DNA of 55,000 nucleotides from Deltaproteobacteria bacterium (GTDB lineage Bacteria; Desulfobacterota; Syntrophia; Syntrophales; Smithellaceae): NCBI GenBank assembly GCA_025361065.1, contig JANYAY010000026.1, positions 1-55,000 on the forward strand, given 5' to 3'. The notes beneath the pieces are model-generated. The model worked only from the letters and a program-made list of their open reading frames with translations, did no database searches and was not told the DNA's origin. The translations under genes were made by a program, and so were the position numbers. Position 1 is the stretch's first letter; each line of letters begins with the position of its first letter. Below, piece by piece: positions 24,249 through 35,000 of the stretch.

Positions 24249-25391
24249 ATGAATCGCAACGACATTCTCTCTGGCCATTTTGCCCGCAACTTTGCTGGTA
24301 AGCCCGACCTGATCGTACGCGCACCGGGCCGTGTGAACTTAATCGGCGAGCACACTGATTACAATGACGGCTTTGTGCTGCCGATGACGATCGACTACGA
24401 CGTCCGCATAGCCGCCTGCGCGCGGCCCGACCGCACGGTGCGCCTTTATTCCGCCGACATGAACAAGCACGACACTTTTAGCCTCGATGATGTGCGCCGC
24501 CTAGGCGACAAGCCAACCTGGGCTGATTATGTGCGCGGCGTAGCCGCCGTCTTGCAGCAAGCAGGCTTCAGGCTGCGCGGCATGGACGCTGCGATCTCCG
24601 GAAATGTACCTCGCGAAGCGGGCCTGTCGTCTTCGGCAGCGCTGGAACTCGCGGCGATCACCGCCTTTCGCCGGTTAAACGCTCTCGAGCTCGACCCCGT
24701 GCGCGCGGCAATCCTGGGCCAGCGCGCCGAAAACGAGTTTATCGGGATGCGGTGCGGCATTATGGACCAGTTCATCTCGTCATTGGGAAAAGCCGACCAC
24801 GCGTTGCTGATTGACTGCCGCAGCCTGAGCTACGAGCCGGTGTCCATGCCGGCAGGCGCGAGCGTGGTCGTGACCGACAGCGCTATCCGGCGCGAACTTA
24901 CGGACAGCGCCTATAACAACCGCCGCGCGCAGTGCGAAGAAGGTGCGCGTTTGATGGGCGTCAAAGCTTTGCGCGACGTGAGCGAAGAGATGTTGGAGGC
25001 ACACCAGGCCGATTTGCCCGTTGTGACCGCGCAACGCTGCCGGCATGTGGTCACCGAAAATCAGCGCACACTGGACAGTGTCAAGGGGCTCAAGCGCGGC
25101 GACCTGGCCGCGGTAGGCGAACTGATGAACGCCTCACACGCCAGTATGCGCGATGGATTCGCGATCACTACACCCGAAATTGACACGCTGGTGGAGATTC
25201 AGCAGAATACGCCGGGCTGCTTTGGAGCGCGCATGACGGGCGGTGGCTTTGGCGGCTGCACCGTGGCGCTAGTGCGGGACGACGCTCTACCGGCGCTGGT
25301 GGCAGCGATCGAGGCACAGTATCCGGCGCGCACCGGCAGGACACCTCAAGTTTACGTCTGTCGCGCCGCAGATGGCGCTGGCCTGGCCTGA
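24249..25391 (+). CDS. galK: galactokinase
   Basis: This ~380-residue GHMP kinase phosphorylates galactose with ATP. The galactokinase signature G-R-V-N-L-I-G-E-H-T-D-Y-N-D-G, the phosphate loop G-L-S-S-S-A-A-L-E and G-A-R-M-T-G-G-G-F-G-G-C are all intact. The start at 24249 is preferred because GGAGAAG lies 9 bases before it; an ATG 18 bases upstream is also in frame. It follows galT after ~95 bases and shares its high GC. Confidence 0.95.
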   Translation: MNRNDILSGHFARNFAGKPDLIVRAPGRVNLIGEHTDYNDGFVLPMTIDYDVRIAACARPDRTVRLYSADMNKHDTFSLDDVRRLGDKPTWADYVRGVAAVLQQAGFRLRGMDAAISGNVPREAGLSSSAALELAAITAFRRLNALELDPVRAAILGQRAENEFIGMRCGIMDQFISSLGKADHALLIDCRSLSYEPVSMPAGASVVVTDSAIRRELTDSAYNNRRAQCEEGARLMGVKALRDVSEEMLEAHQADLPVVTAQRCRHVVTENQRTLDSVKGLKRGDLAAVGELMNASHASMRDGFAITTPEIDTLVEIQQNTPGCFGARMTGGGFGGCTVALVRDDALPALVAAIEAQYPARTGRTPQVYVCRAADGAGLA

Positions 25392-25485
25392 GAAGCGAGG
25401 AACCTTATACTAAAAAAACCTTTATGGAATGATTTGGCGTATAACTTGAAATAGCAGAAGCAGGTTTACAAGTCGGAGGTTCGTA

Positions 25486-26778
25486 ATGGCACACTTTGTT
25501 TTAAAAAAAGACCTGAAACTTGGTGTAGCAACGGCGGCCACTCAGATTGAAGGCGGCGATACGGGCAGCAGCTGGAATGACTGGTATAAAAAGGGCAGGA
25601 TCAAGGACGGTTCGAATCCGGCAAGAGCAAATGACCATTACAATCGTTTCCGGGAGGATACGGATTTACTTGCCTTTATGGGAATGGAGATTTATCGTTT
25701 CGGGGTCGAGTGGAGCCGGATCGAGCCCGAGGAGGGGAAATTTTCTCAGGAAGCTCTTAGCCACTATCGGGAAGAAATACTACTGCTGCGGGAGAGGGGA
25801 ATAATGCCGCTTCTTACACTTCACCACTTCACCAATCCTTTGTGGTTTGAACAAATCGGCGGGTTTGAAAGCGCAAGAGCGGAAGAGATTTTTTTGCGCT
25901 ATGTAGAGAAAGTTGTTGGTTTTGTCGGTGATATCGTCAGCGAATATATCACTATTAACGAGCCCAATGTATATGCGACAAATTCGTATTTTTTCGGTGT
26001 CTGGCCTCCCGGCAAATCTTCCTTTAAATCCGTAATTCGTATTTACCGGAATTTCACAAGATGCCATGTCGGCGCGTACAAATTAATCCATAGCCTGCGC
26101 AGCAAAATGGGGTTTTCCGATACTCAAGTGAGCTTTGCCAATCACATCAGAGTTTTTGAACCAAAATGCCGTTTTAATCCGTACCACATAATCTGCGCAG
26201 TTTTGCTGCGTCAACTTTTTCAGACGGCAATCACCAAGTCTCTGTCTTGGGGTAAAAAAGCTTTCCCGATCGGCAAGATCAAAGACATTACGCCCGGTAA
26301 ATACTACGATTTCATCAGCATCAACTACTATTCGCGAAGCACGGTGGCGAGCTTTGCCGACGGCGTAAAAAGGGGCGCTCCGCTAAATGATTTGGGCTGG
26401 GAGATATATCCCGCAGGCATCGTCGAGAGTGCCAAAATGTTATATGACCTGTACAAGGCTCCGATTTATATCACGGAAAACGGGACTTGCGACAATGAGG
26501 ATAAATTCCGCTGCCGATACATTTTTGAACATTTAAAGGCAATTGCCGAAAACCATTTACCAATAACGCGATATTATCACTGGTGTTTTATAGATAATTT
26601 TGAATGGATAGAGGGCGAAAGTGCGAGATTCGGTTTGGTTCATGTCGATTATGAAACGCAGAAACGGACGATAAAGCGCAGCGGTAATTTTTATACGCAA
26701 ATCATCCGCGAACACGGAGTCAGCGAATATTTATTCAATGAATATGCCAACCAGGAATACAAATTCGGTAATGACTGA
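25486..26778 (+). CDS. glycoside hydrolase family 1 (beta-glucosidase/beta-galactosidase type)
   Basis: This 430-residue cytoplasmic GH1 enzyme has acid/base Glu159 in I-N-E-P-N and nucleophile Glu331 in I-T-E-N-G-T. There is no signal peptide. It begins G-V-A-T-A-A-T-Q-I-E-G-G, typical of the family. In this neighbourhood a beta-galactosidase or beta-glucosidase role feeding galK/glk is likely; exact specificity is not readable. GGAGG precedes the ATG. The following GH13 gene starts 3 bases after its stop, so the three hydrolases form an operon. Confidence 0.92.
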   Translation: MAHFVLKKDLKLGVATAATQIEGGDTGSSWNDWYKKGRIKDGSNPARANDHYNRFREDTDLLAFMGMEIYRFGVEWSRIEPEEGKFSQEALSHYREEILLLRERGIMPLLTLHHFTNPLWFEQIGGFESARAEEIFLRYVEKVVGFVGDIVSEYITINEPNVYATNSYFFGVWPPGKSSFKSVIRIYRNFTRCHVGAYKLIHSLRSKMGFSDTQVSFANHIRVFEPKCRFNPYHIICAVLLRQLFQTAITKSLSWGKKAFPIGKIKDITPGKYYDFISINYYSRSTVASFADGVKRGAPLNDLGWEIYPAGIVESAKMLYDLYKAPIYITENGTCDNEDKFRCRYIFEHLKAIAENHLPITRYYHWCFIDNFEWIEGESARFGLVHVDYETQKRTIKRSGNFYTQIIREHGVSEYLFNEYANQEYKFGND

Positions 26779-26781
26779 TCA

Positions 26782-28440
26782 ATGAACTCTCGTTGGAAAA
26801 ACACTATTGTTTATCAAATCTATCCCCGGAGTTTTCAGGATAGCAATAATGACGGCATCGGTGATTTGCCGGGCATAATCAGTCGCCTTGATTATCTGCA
26901 GGAGCTGGGCATAAATTGCCTCTGGCTGTCTCCGGTTTACAAATCCCCTAATGATGACAACGGTTATGACATCAGTGATTATAGGGACATCAATCCCGAG
27001 TACGGTACCATGGAGGACATGGAAAACCTCATTGGCCGGGCCAAATCCAGGGGGATAAGCATAATTATGGATTTGGTTATCAATCATACATCCGATGAAC
27101 ATGAATGGTTTGTTAAAAGCCGTGACAAGAAAAGTCCTTACCGGAACTATTATTTTTGGTGCGAAGGGCACAACGGAAAACCGCCGAATAACTGGACATC
27201 ATTTTTTGCCGAGGATGCCTGGCAAAAGGATGAATCTTCCGGCGAATACTATTTGCATCTTTTCTCGAAAAAACAGCCGGATTTAAACTACCACAACCCT
27301 TCCGTACTGGAAGAAATAAAAAATATCATGCGTTTCTGGCTCGATAAGGGAATCGCAGGCTTTCGGTGCGATGTTATCAATATCATCTGGAAATCATCTC
27401 TGCAAAACGGCAGAAGGAGGCTTATTCTAACCGGAAGAGAACACTATCTGTCACAAGACGGTGTCCATCAGATTCTTAAAACTCTGCGCAAAGAAGTGCT
27501 TTCTTCCTACGATTGCTTTACGGTTGGCGAAACCGTTTTTGTCACGCCGAAAACGGCAAAAGATTTTTGCGACGAGAGTGCGCAGGAACTCGACATGGTT
27601 TTTTCTTTTGAACACATGGAATGCGACCAGATAATAGTTAAATGGTTTAAAAGGAAATTCCAACCGCAGCGGCTGTTTAAAGTTTTGGCCAAATGGCAAA
27701 GCGAACTTTCCTGGAACGCCCTATACTTCGAAAACCACGACCAGCCGCGCAGTGTTTCTCGTTTTGTTATTGACGGGAACTTTCGCGCGCCGGGCGCCAA
27801 AGCCTTAGCCATGATTCTTTTAACTCTTCGCGGAACCCCTTTTATTTATCAGGGTCAGGAAATTGCCATGACCAATGGCGATTGGAATTCCCTGGATCAA
27901 ATCCAGGATATCGAATCACATAATGTCTACCGCCTGGCGCGAAAACTCGGGTTTTCTGCAAAGTATGCGTGGAAAATGATAAAAAAAACGAGCCGCGATA
28001 ATGCGCGCACGCCCATGCAATGGGAATTTGCCCCGAACGCCGCCTTTTCGCCGGGACACCCCTGGCTTCGGGTAAATGATAATTATCGTGATATAAATGT
28101 GGAAGCCCAGCGCCGGGACAAAGATTCCGTTTTGTCATTTTATCGAAGCCTGATTGTTTTTCGCCAGGGTTCACAAGTTCTGATTAATGGCGGTTTCAGA
28201 GCAATTAAGATTAAGAGGAACCTGTTTGTTTACGAACGGTTTCTGGAATGTAATGCCGCTGCCGGTGCGAAAACCGGAAATGATAATGTTGTCCGGGTGG
28301 TCATAAACTTTAGCAGAAAAAAGGCTGAATATCCATTTAATGGCAGGGTCTTGTTTTCGACAGCAAATCGTAAAAGCTATGATGGAGTGCTCTCGCCTTA
28401 CGAAGGCGTGATTTTAAAGGCAGGAGAAACAGAAAAATGA
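26782..28440 (+). CDS. GH13 alpha-glucosidase (oligo-1,6-glucosidase/trehalose-6-P hydrolase subfamily type)
   Basis: This 552-residue (beta/alpha)8 enzyme has the four GH13 regions: D-L-V-I-N-H-T-S, G-F-R-C-D-V-I with nucleophile Asp197, V-G-E-T with acid/base Glu250 and F-E-N-H-D-Q with Asp320. N-terminal W-W/K-N..V-Y-Q-I-Y-P-R-S-F and G-I-G-D-L-P-G-I are typical of the oligosaccharide-hydrolysing subfamilies. No signal peptide, so it acts on imported alpha-glucosides. Its stop overlaps the GH36 start (ATGA). Confidence 0.92.
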   Translation: MNSRWKNTIVYQIYPRSFQDSNNDGIGDLPGIISRLDYLQELGINCLWLSPVYKSPNDDNGYDISDYRDINPEYGTMEDMENLIGRAKSRGISIIMDLVINHTSDEHEWFVKSRDKKSPYRNYYFWCEGHNGKPPNNWTSFFAEDAWQKDESSGEYYLHLFSKKQPDLNYHNPSVLEEIKNIMRFWLDKGIAGFRCDVINIIWKSSLQNGRRRLILTGREHYLSQDGVHQILKTLRKEVLSSYDCFTVGETVFVTPKTAKDFCDESAQELDMVFSFEHMECDQIIVKWFKRKFQPQRLFKVLAKWQSELSWNALYFENHDQPRSVSRFVIDGNFRAPGAKALAMILLTLRGTPFIYQGQEIAMTNGDWNSLDQIQDIESHNVYRLARKLGFSAKYAWKMIKKTSRDNARTPMQWEFAPNAAFSPGHPWLRVNDNYRDINVEAQRRDKDSVLSFYRSLIVFRQGSQVLINGGFRAIKIKRNLFVYERFLECNAAAGAKTGNDNVVRVVINFSRKKAEYPFNGRVLFSTANRKSYDGVLSPYEGVILKAGETEK

Positions 28441-30770
28441 TTGAATTGAAAGACAATGTTTTTTTCCTGGGTACGGACAATACAAGCTACATTTTCAGAA
28501 TAACAAAATATAATCACCTCGAGAGTGTTCATTACGGCGATCTGATCCCCCCGGATAATATCGACTCTTTATTACTGAAACATACCGCCTCGATCGGCAG
28601 CAGCGTCGCTTATAACAGCGAGGATGAAAAATATTGTTTGGACACATTAACCCTCGAGTATTCCGGAATCGGCAAAGGAGATTACAGGCATTCTCCTGTT
28701 GAGATTCGCATGCCGGACTCATCTTTCGTCTGCGATTTTACCTATATTGATCACCGTATTCTGGACGGGTACAAAGCAAGTGAAACGCTGCCTACTGCTT
28801 ACGGCGAAAGGAGCGATTGTCAAACTCTGGAGATTAAACTGGAGGATAAAGCCAATAGTGTTTCTCTTTTTATGTATTATACGGTTTTCCCGGCTACCGA
28901 TGTAATAACAAGAAGAGTTATTTTAAAAAACAATAACCCAAACTCCCTGCACATTCGCAAGCTCATGAGTTTTATGCTGGATCTTAATATACCGGGACCC
29001 GTTATGCTGACTTTGGATGGAGGCTGGATTAAAGAGGCCAACAAGCATGTCCGTCAGCTTTCTTACGGATTATACGTTAACGAATCAACTACCGGTGCAT
29101 CCAGCAATCGACATAATCCGGGCATAATTTTGCATGGCAAAGAAACTTCAGAAAATTACGGAAATGCCTATGGTTTTAATTTAGTATACAGCGGCAATCA
29201 TTATGAAGCCGTCGAGATGAACAATCATGATTTAATTCGGATCATGTCCGGGATTAACCCGCATTGCTTTGACTGGACGTTGGAAAAAGACGAATTCCTG
29301 GAGACCCCCGAGGCTGTAATGACCTTTTCCGCAAAAGGTTTAAATGGTGTCAGCGGGCATTTTCATAATTTTATCAATAATCACATAGTAAGAGGCGATT
29401 TTAAAGGCAAAGAGCGGCCGGTCCTGATAAATAACTGGGAAGCGCATTTTTTTAAATTCACCCAACGAAAACTGCTCAGACTGGCGCGGCGGGCAAAGTC
29501 TTTGGGCATTGAGCTTTTTGTGTTGGATGACGGATGGTTCGGGCAGAGAAACAACGACAGGGCGGGGCTGGGAGATTATAACGTTAACAAGCGAAAATTC
29601 CCTCGCGGGCTCTCCTCTTTTGCCGGAAAGTTAGACAAAATGGGGCTTTCGTTCGGTCTTTGGTTTGAACCGGAAATGGTAAATGAAGACAGTGATTTGT
29701 ACCGCCGGCATCCCGAGTTTGCGATAAAACTGCCCCGGAGATCCCCATCATATGGCCGAAATCAATTGGTCCTTGACCTATGTAATCCGCAGGTACGCGA
29801 TTACATTGTTGCCAATGTTCGGGCTGTGCTGGAAAGTGCAAACATTTCTTACGTTAAGTGGGATATGAATCGTCATATAAGCGACATGTTTTCTCCCGTT
29901 TTGCCTCACCAAGGCATGTTTTTTCACCGCTACATCCTCGGGTTGTATGATATCTTGACCAGAATTTTTTCCGATAAGCCTCAGATATTATTAGAGAGCT
30001 GCTCCAGCGGTGGCAATCGCTTTGATTTAGGAATGCTTTGCTTTTCGCCGCAGATTTGGGCATCCGATGATACCGACCCGATAGAGAGACTTAAAATACA
30101 AACAGGGCTGAGCTACTTTTATCCGCTTTCTTGTATCGGTGCTCATGTTTCCGGCGCACCACATCAGCAAACCCTGCGCGCAACTTCCCTGGCGACACGC
30201 TTTAATATGGCTTGCTTCGGTAATTTGGGATATGAACTTGATTTAAAGTATTTATCTCACGCGGAAAAAAATGAAGTAAAAAAACAAATTGCCTTTTATA
30301 AAGAACATAGAAAAGTCCTGCAATTCGGCAAGTTCTACCGGTTTGACCGAACAAAAGACAACAAACAAAATCTGCTGTGTGTGTCCGCCGATCGCACGAA
30401 GGCCATTGCCGGTCATTTTCAAACCCTGGCTACGGCCAGCGAAAGCAATGACATATTACCCGTAACCGGGCTTAACCCGTCACGAAAGTACACTCTACAA
30501 ACATTCGGGCAGGGTCTTTCCATCAAAAGATTCGGCGCGCTGATTAATCACCTTCTACCCTTTAAGGTTCATCCGGAAGGTCTTTTAGTGCGCATGGCAG
30601 ATAAATACTATAGATTACCCGATTGCCAGGAATTCTACGTTGCCTCCGGATCTGCTTTGCATGCCGGAGTAAGGCTCAATAACCAGTTTATGGGAACTTG
30701 GTATAACAACCAAACCCGCCTGCCCGGAGATTTCGGATCATATTTGTATCTTATCGAAGAAAAGGCGTAG
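28437..30770 (+). CDS. GH36 alpha-galactosidase
   Basis: This 777-residue enzyme matches full-length bacterial GH36: an N-terminal beta-sandwich (1-320), D-D-G-W-F-G-x-R near 360, nucleophile Asp476 in K-W-D-M-N-R, and acid/base Asp544 in S-D-D-T-D, with the E-S-C-S-S-G-G-N-R-F-D block between. It removes alpha-1,6-galactose from melibiose- or raffinose-type sugars in the cytoplasm (no signal peptide). It delivers galactose to GalK/GalT upstream and glucose to the glucokinase. Four-base overlap with GH13. Confidence 0.94.
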   Translation: MIELKDNVFFLGTDNTSYIFRITKYNHLESVHYGDLIPPDNIDSLLLKHTASIGSSVAYNSEDEKYCLDTLTLEYSGIGKGDYRHSPVEIRMPDSSFVCDFTYIDHRILDGYKASETLPTAYGERSDCQTLEIKLEDKANSVSLFMYYTVFPATDVITRRVILKNNNPNSLHIRKLMSFMLDLNIPGPVMLTLDGGWIKEANKHVRQLSYGLYVNESTTGASSNRHNPGIILHGKETSENYGNAYGFNLVYSGNHYEAVEMNNHDLIRIMSGINPHCFDWTLEKDEFLETPEAVMTFSAKGLNGVSGHFHNFINNHIVRGDFKGKERPVLINNWEAHFFKFTQRKLLRLARRAKSLGIELFVLDDGWFGQRNNDRAGLGDYNVNKRKFPRGLSSFAGKLDKMGLSFGLWFEPEMVNEDSDLYRRHPEFAIKLPRRSPSYGRNQLVLDLCNPQVRDYIVANVRAVLESANISYVKWDMNRHISDMFSPVLPHQGMFFHRYILGLYDILTRIFSDKPQILLESCSSGGNRFDLGMLCFSPQIWASDDTDPIERLKIQTGLSYFYPLSCIGAHVSGAPHQQTLRATSLATRFNMACFGNLGYELDLKYLSHAEKNEVKKQIAFYKEHRKVLQFGKFYRFDRTKDNKQNLLCVSADRTKAIAGHFQTLATASESNDILPVTGLNPSRKYTLQTFGQGLSIKRFGALINHLLPFKVHPEGLLVRMADKYYRLPDCQEFYVASGSALHAGVRLNNQFMGTWYNNQTRLPGDFGSYLYLIEEKA

Positions 30771-30814
30771 TATCTATTTACAATATTCAGCAATATAAAG
30801 AAATCCGCCGGGCT

Positions 30815-31843
30815 TTATTTCCGGTCATCTTTGCCGCTTAAGGCCAATCCGTAACAGGCTGCTCCCAGAAGAGACGCCCGCGGATTCATAATAACATGAA
30901 CCGGAATTCTTCCCAGGAGTTCCGACATCCGTCCCTTGCGCCGGAAGGCATCCATAAACAATCCCTTTTGCAGCAGCGGAATAATGCGGGGTGATATTCC
31001 TCCTCCCAGATAGACTCCCCCCGAGGCCATAACCCTGAGAGCCATATTCCCGGACTCCGCACCCAGAATCGAGATAAACGTTTGCAGAGTAGCGCGACAA
31101 AGTGGGCAGGGTCGGTCATCATCAAGAGCCGACTGAATTAGTACCGGTACAGGATCATCAACTGCGGTTAATAATCCGGCAAGCCAGCCGGGCTCTGCGG
31201 CGTACCCGCTGTCTTTCAGGTAATTGTAAATATTCGGCAAACCGTTGCCGGAGCAGACGCGCTCATAGCTCACATGATCGAAACGAGTCTGGAGATAACT
31301 AAGCAAGCCCGCCTCTAAGGCGTTCGTTGGAGCAAAATCTGCATGCCCCCCTTCGGAAGGATAGGCCCGATAACTTGTTTCGTCGCGGGTAAGATAGGCT
31401 TCGCCAAGGCCGGTGCCCGGAGCAACTATGGCCATGGCGCCTGCGTGATCCACAATACCCTCGTTGAGTGTATAGAGATCGCTCATTTTGAATGACGGCA
31501 CAGCACAGGCGCAGGCCGTCAGGTCGTTTTGCAGATGAACAGACGAAAAGCCCAACGCCGAAGCCAGGGCCGATTCATCCATTATCCAGGAAAGATTCGT
31601 CATTTTTGCCCGGCCATTCATCACAGGCCCTGCTACGCCAAAGCTCGCATAATCGGCATTTATCCCGCGTCCCTGACGGGAAAGGAATTCCCGAACGAGC
31701 GATTCCAGGCTGGAATAATGATCACTGGGGAAGTTAGCCTCCACAAGCGGGGCATCCAGCCCCTTATCTGACGAAAAGATAGCCAGTTTGGTCTTTGTAC
31801 CGCCAATATCGCCCGCTAAAATATTTACGATCTGCTTGCTCAA
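30815..31843 (-). CDS. glk: glucokinase (Glk family)
   Basis: This ~342-residue glucokinase of the proteobacterial Glk type has the ATP site G-D-I-G-G-T-K-T-K (about 10-18), Q-N-D-L-T-A with the catalytic Asp, A-P-G-T-G-L-G and P-S-E-G-G-H-A-D-F. The likely start is a TTG at 31843 just before I-V-N-I-L-A-G-D-I-G-G-T, with GGAG upstream; the longer open frame adds a 39-residue non-homologous tail. A 22-codon reading frame with a good ribosome binding site ends by overlapping this TTG (TTGA), so translational coupling is possible. It converges with the GH36 gene and probably phosphorylates the glucose released by the hydrolases. Confidence 0.88.
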   Translation of the reverse strand: MSKQIVNILAGDIGGTKTKLAIFSSDKGLDAPLVEANFPSDHYSSLESLVREFLSRQGRGINADYASFGVAGPVMNGRAKMTNLSWIMDESALASALGFSSVHLQNDLTACACAVPSFKMSDLYTLNEGIVDHAGAMAIVAPGTGLGEAYLTRDETSYRAYPSEGGHADFAPTNALEAGLLSYLQTRFDHVSYERVCSGNGLPNIYNYLKDSGYAAEPGWLAGLLTAVDDPVPVLIQSALDDDRPCPLCRATLQTFISILGAESGNMALRVMASGGVYLGGGISPRIIPLLQKGLFMDAFRRKGRMSELLGRIPVHVIMNPRASLLGAACYGLALSGKDDRK

Positions 31844-32050
31844 GGGGAATATTCTCCGCTCCGGGCGGGGTTTTCCGATCCCGGGAATCTGCCCCGTCCA
31901 TAAACCATTCCGGTTCTCCTTCGATGGGTTGCACAAACTGCACGACAGTATAACGCTCAATATCCGTCAGGGCAATTCCCGGCAAATATTGGCCTTGTTT
32001 CCCGCATCTGCCGGCCGGGGATGAATAAAAGATATTTCCCCTTGATCCAT

Positions 32051-35000
32051 TTAACCTTGCGCTTTCTTCCCGACAAACCATTTTTCTTCCACGCCGACGG
32101 TGGGAGAAGCGGATACAATAGTCGAGAAACCGGCGGAAACCATAAAACCGGCAATTTCTTTTTCGCTGCGGAAACGTTCCGGGGTATGAGTATATCTTAA
32201 ACGGAATGATTCGATCCAGCGTTTCCAGGGTACTTTTATATCCGAAGGAACAGTCGCGCGAATGAGCAGTGTTCCACCTGTCTCCAGTTTTTCATAGATC
32301 TTCCGCAATACAGTTTGCAGTTCTTCCCGGGAAATCAAATGCAGCATATCCAGCATCATGACGGTATCAACTTCGCCCTCAACATCGGGCAAATCGGGAG
32401 CTCTGCCCACTTCTACCCTTCCTCGGTCGCCGATAACAAAAGAGGCAATACGCACCCTGTCGCCAGCGGGCTCCAGACCATATACTTTTGCTGCGGGATA
32501 AATTTCCAGCAGCCATACCGCCGGGATTCCATAACCACAACCGATATCAATTATTCTGCGGGGATTTTGCACATAAATATCGAGCTCTTTAAACATTGGA
32601 TCTATCTTCATTTTAAAGCGGGCAAAAAGTCTGGGATAAGCTTCCAAATGACGGTAACGCAAAACTGCCCGGCGAAAATGTTCTTTTGAGCCGGCCGTAA
32701 GCTGGCCGGCAGGAAAAGTAAACGGTGCATAAATTTTCATCACCAGAGTGGGCAGAATGAAATAAGCTCCAATGATCGAATAGCCAATTCCCAAAAGAGA
32801 AGTTAGACCGATGCTGTGCAACAGGGAGTGCTGTGCAAAAGCCAGTACGCCAAACCCGATCAGCGTCGTAAAAGAAGCCAGAAACATCGCCATTTTAATT
32901 GTATCCATCGCCGGATGGTTTTCCTCACGATAACGCTGGTAGAAGCAAACATAATAAATAGAGTAATCAATTCCCATGCCCATAATGACAATCCAGAGCA
33001 TAATGCTGGGGATGTCCAGCGGATGGCCGATAATCTTCATCGTCCCCAGCGTTGAGACCAAAGCAAAGGCAATGGGAGCCAGCGCGACGAGGGATAATAG
33101 CCAGTCCAGATAAAATAAAAATACAATCAGCACAATGCCGATGCTGGTAATCAAGGCAATTTCCAGAAAGATCTTCTGGAGCGAATCTCCCAATCTTTTG
33201 TTAAACAAACCAACATCAAATATCCTGGCGAGACCCGTAGGGACAAGGCGGGAGAAGAAATCCTCCGCATTATAATTTTTCCCGGTTGCAAGTAAGCTAA
33301 GTTGTATATATCCGCCATCATTTTTCGTAATTCCGAAAACTTCAAAATACTTTTCCGGTATCTCCCCTGGTTGCAGATTTTTATTGTTGATAATTTCCCG
33401 GAACGGTTCAAAAGCATCGGGAGCAAAACCAGTCTCCCGCGCCGCCGTATTCATGTCCATCTTTAGTTTGGCCAAACGCTCCGGGCTCCAGAAATTGCGC
33501 CAGGCTTTGAGGTTTTCCCGGCCGGTCTCCTTTGAGGGAAACAACAAAGAAGGGAGAAATGCGGAAGATAATTTACCCGCTTGCACATCTTTTGCTAATA
33601 ACGGCAGCAACTGATCGTTTTTTTGCTGCAACCCTGAAATATCCGGAGCCTGCAAAAAAACATAACACTTGCCGGAAAGATCGCCCCACGTCTTTTGTAT
33701 ATTATCATCGGCAGCAATTGTTTCTTTGCTAACGGAGTTCATGGAGTTGATATCCACATTGAATACGGGCCGGGCAAAGAAAAGCATCAGCAAACCAAAG
33801 GCAAGCGCAGTAATCAGCTTCCACTTTGCCGGGGCGGAAATCTTCTTTATGGCATTGGAAAGAAAAGGGTTGCTCGATCGGGCAGCCGCAGGCATCGTTG
33901 GAAATATTATGGGAAAAACGAAATGAACAAAGATCAAGGCAAATGCCACACCGAGGGCTGAAAACACGCCGATTTCCGCCAGTATTTTGAAGTCACTGAT
34001 CAGCAGCAGAAGAAACGCGCCGACTGTTGTCAGCACCGCCAATAATTCCGCCGACCAAACTTCCCGCGCGACTTCCTTACCGTAAGTTTCTTTGGGCTGA
34101 TCTAAAAAAAGCAAATAGGTAATTCCTAAATCCACGGTAAAGGCCATAATGGCACCGCCAAAACCGACAGCGACTATGGACATGGACTTAAAGAAAAAGG
34201 AACAGACAAATAAAGCGGCAATAGCCCCCACCGTCGAGGGGAGGAGCGCTAAAAGGCCGATGAGTGGCCGGGGAAACGCAAATAAAAGTAAAAGGGCAAT
34301 ACCCAGAGTAGTTAAGATAATGGCGATACGCGTATCACGCTTAGCGGTGGTTTCATTATCCAAAGCGGCACGGTAAACACCTCCGGAATTGAGCGAATAT
34401 TTTTCGCCTTTTAATGCCGGATCTGCCGCCAATCCTTTTTCTATATCTTTGAGAAGCGCTGATATTTTGGCGCCGGTGGCGGTATCCGTTCCCGATCCGG
34501 CAATTTTCGCGATGATAAGGACATGTTTGCCATCTTCCGAAATTAATTGGCCCCGATAAAATTGGGCCTTACCTGCGGGCAGAAGTGCCGACAGTTGCCC
34601 CAGGATGATCCCGGAAAAACCCAGCGGATCTCTGGAGATCATCGTGCTGCGACCGATTCCTTCGAGTTGTTCCAAGCTCTGCCTATTTTGACGTATCGCT
34701 GCTCTTATGCGACTTGACTCCAGGAGCGGCTTGATTTCTTTTTCCAGCGCCTCCGCACTAAAAAGAAGCGGGAGACGATCCGTCACCTTTGCCATCAACT
34801 CCGGAAAATACCTGGCCTCGTCATTAATCCCGACTTTGGTAAAAAGACCGCTTCTTCCGAGCTTATCAGTGACAATTGCCGCCGCCCCGACCAGTGCGTC
34901 TCTGTCCACTGATTCCCGACCAAGATCAATAAACAACCGGTCCTGGATGGGTAGATGCTTGATGATCAGACGCGCATCGGATAATACCGGATCGTTTTGC

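Noticed and set aside
25609-25626. GGTTCGAATCC, a tRNA T-loop-like motif
   Set aside because: No acceptor, D or anticodon arm around it, and it is inside the well-supported GH1 gene.
31764-32081. 105-codon minus-strand frame between glk and the MMPL gene
   Set aside because: Overlaps the glk start in another frame and shows no domain; glk motifs fix the true frame.
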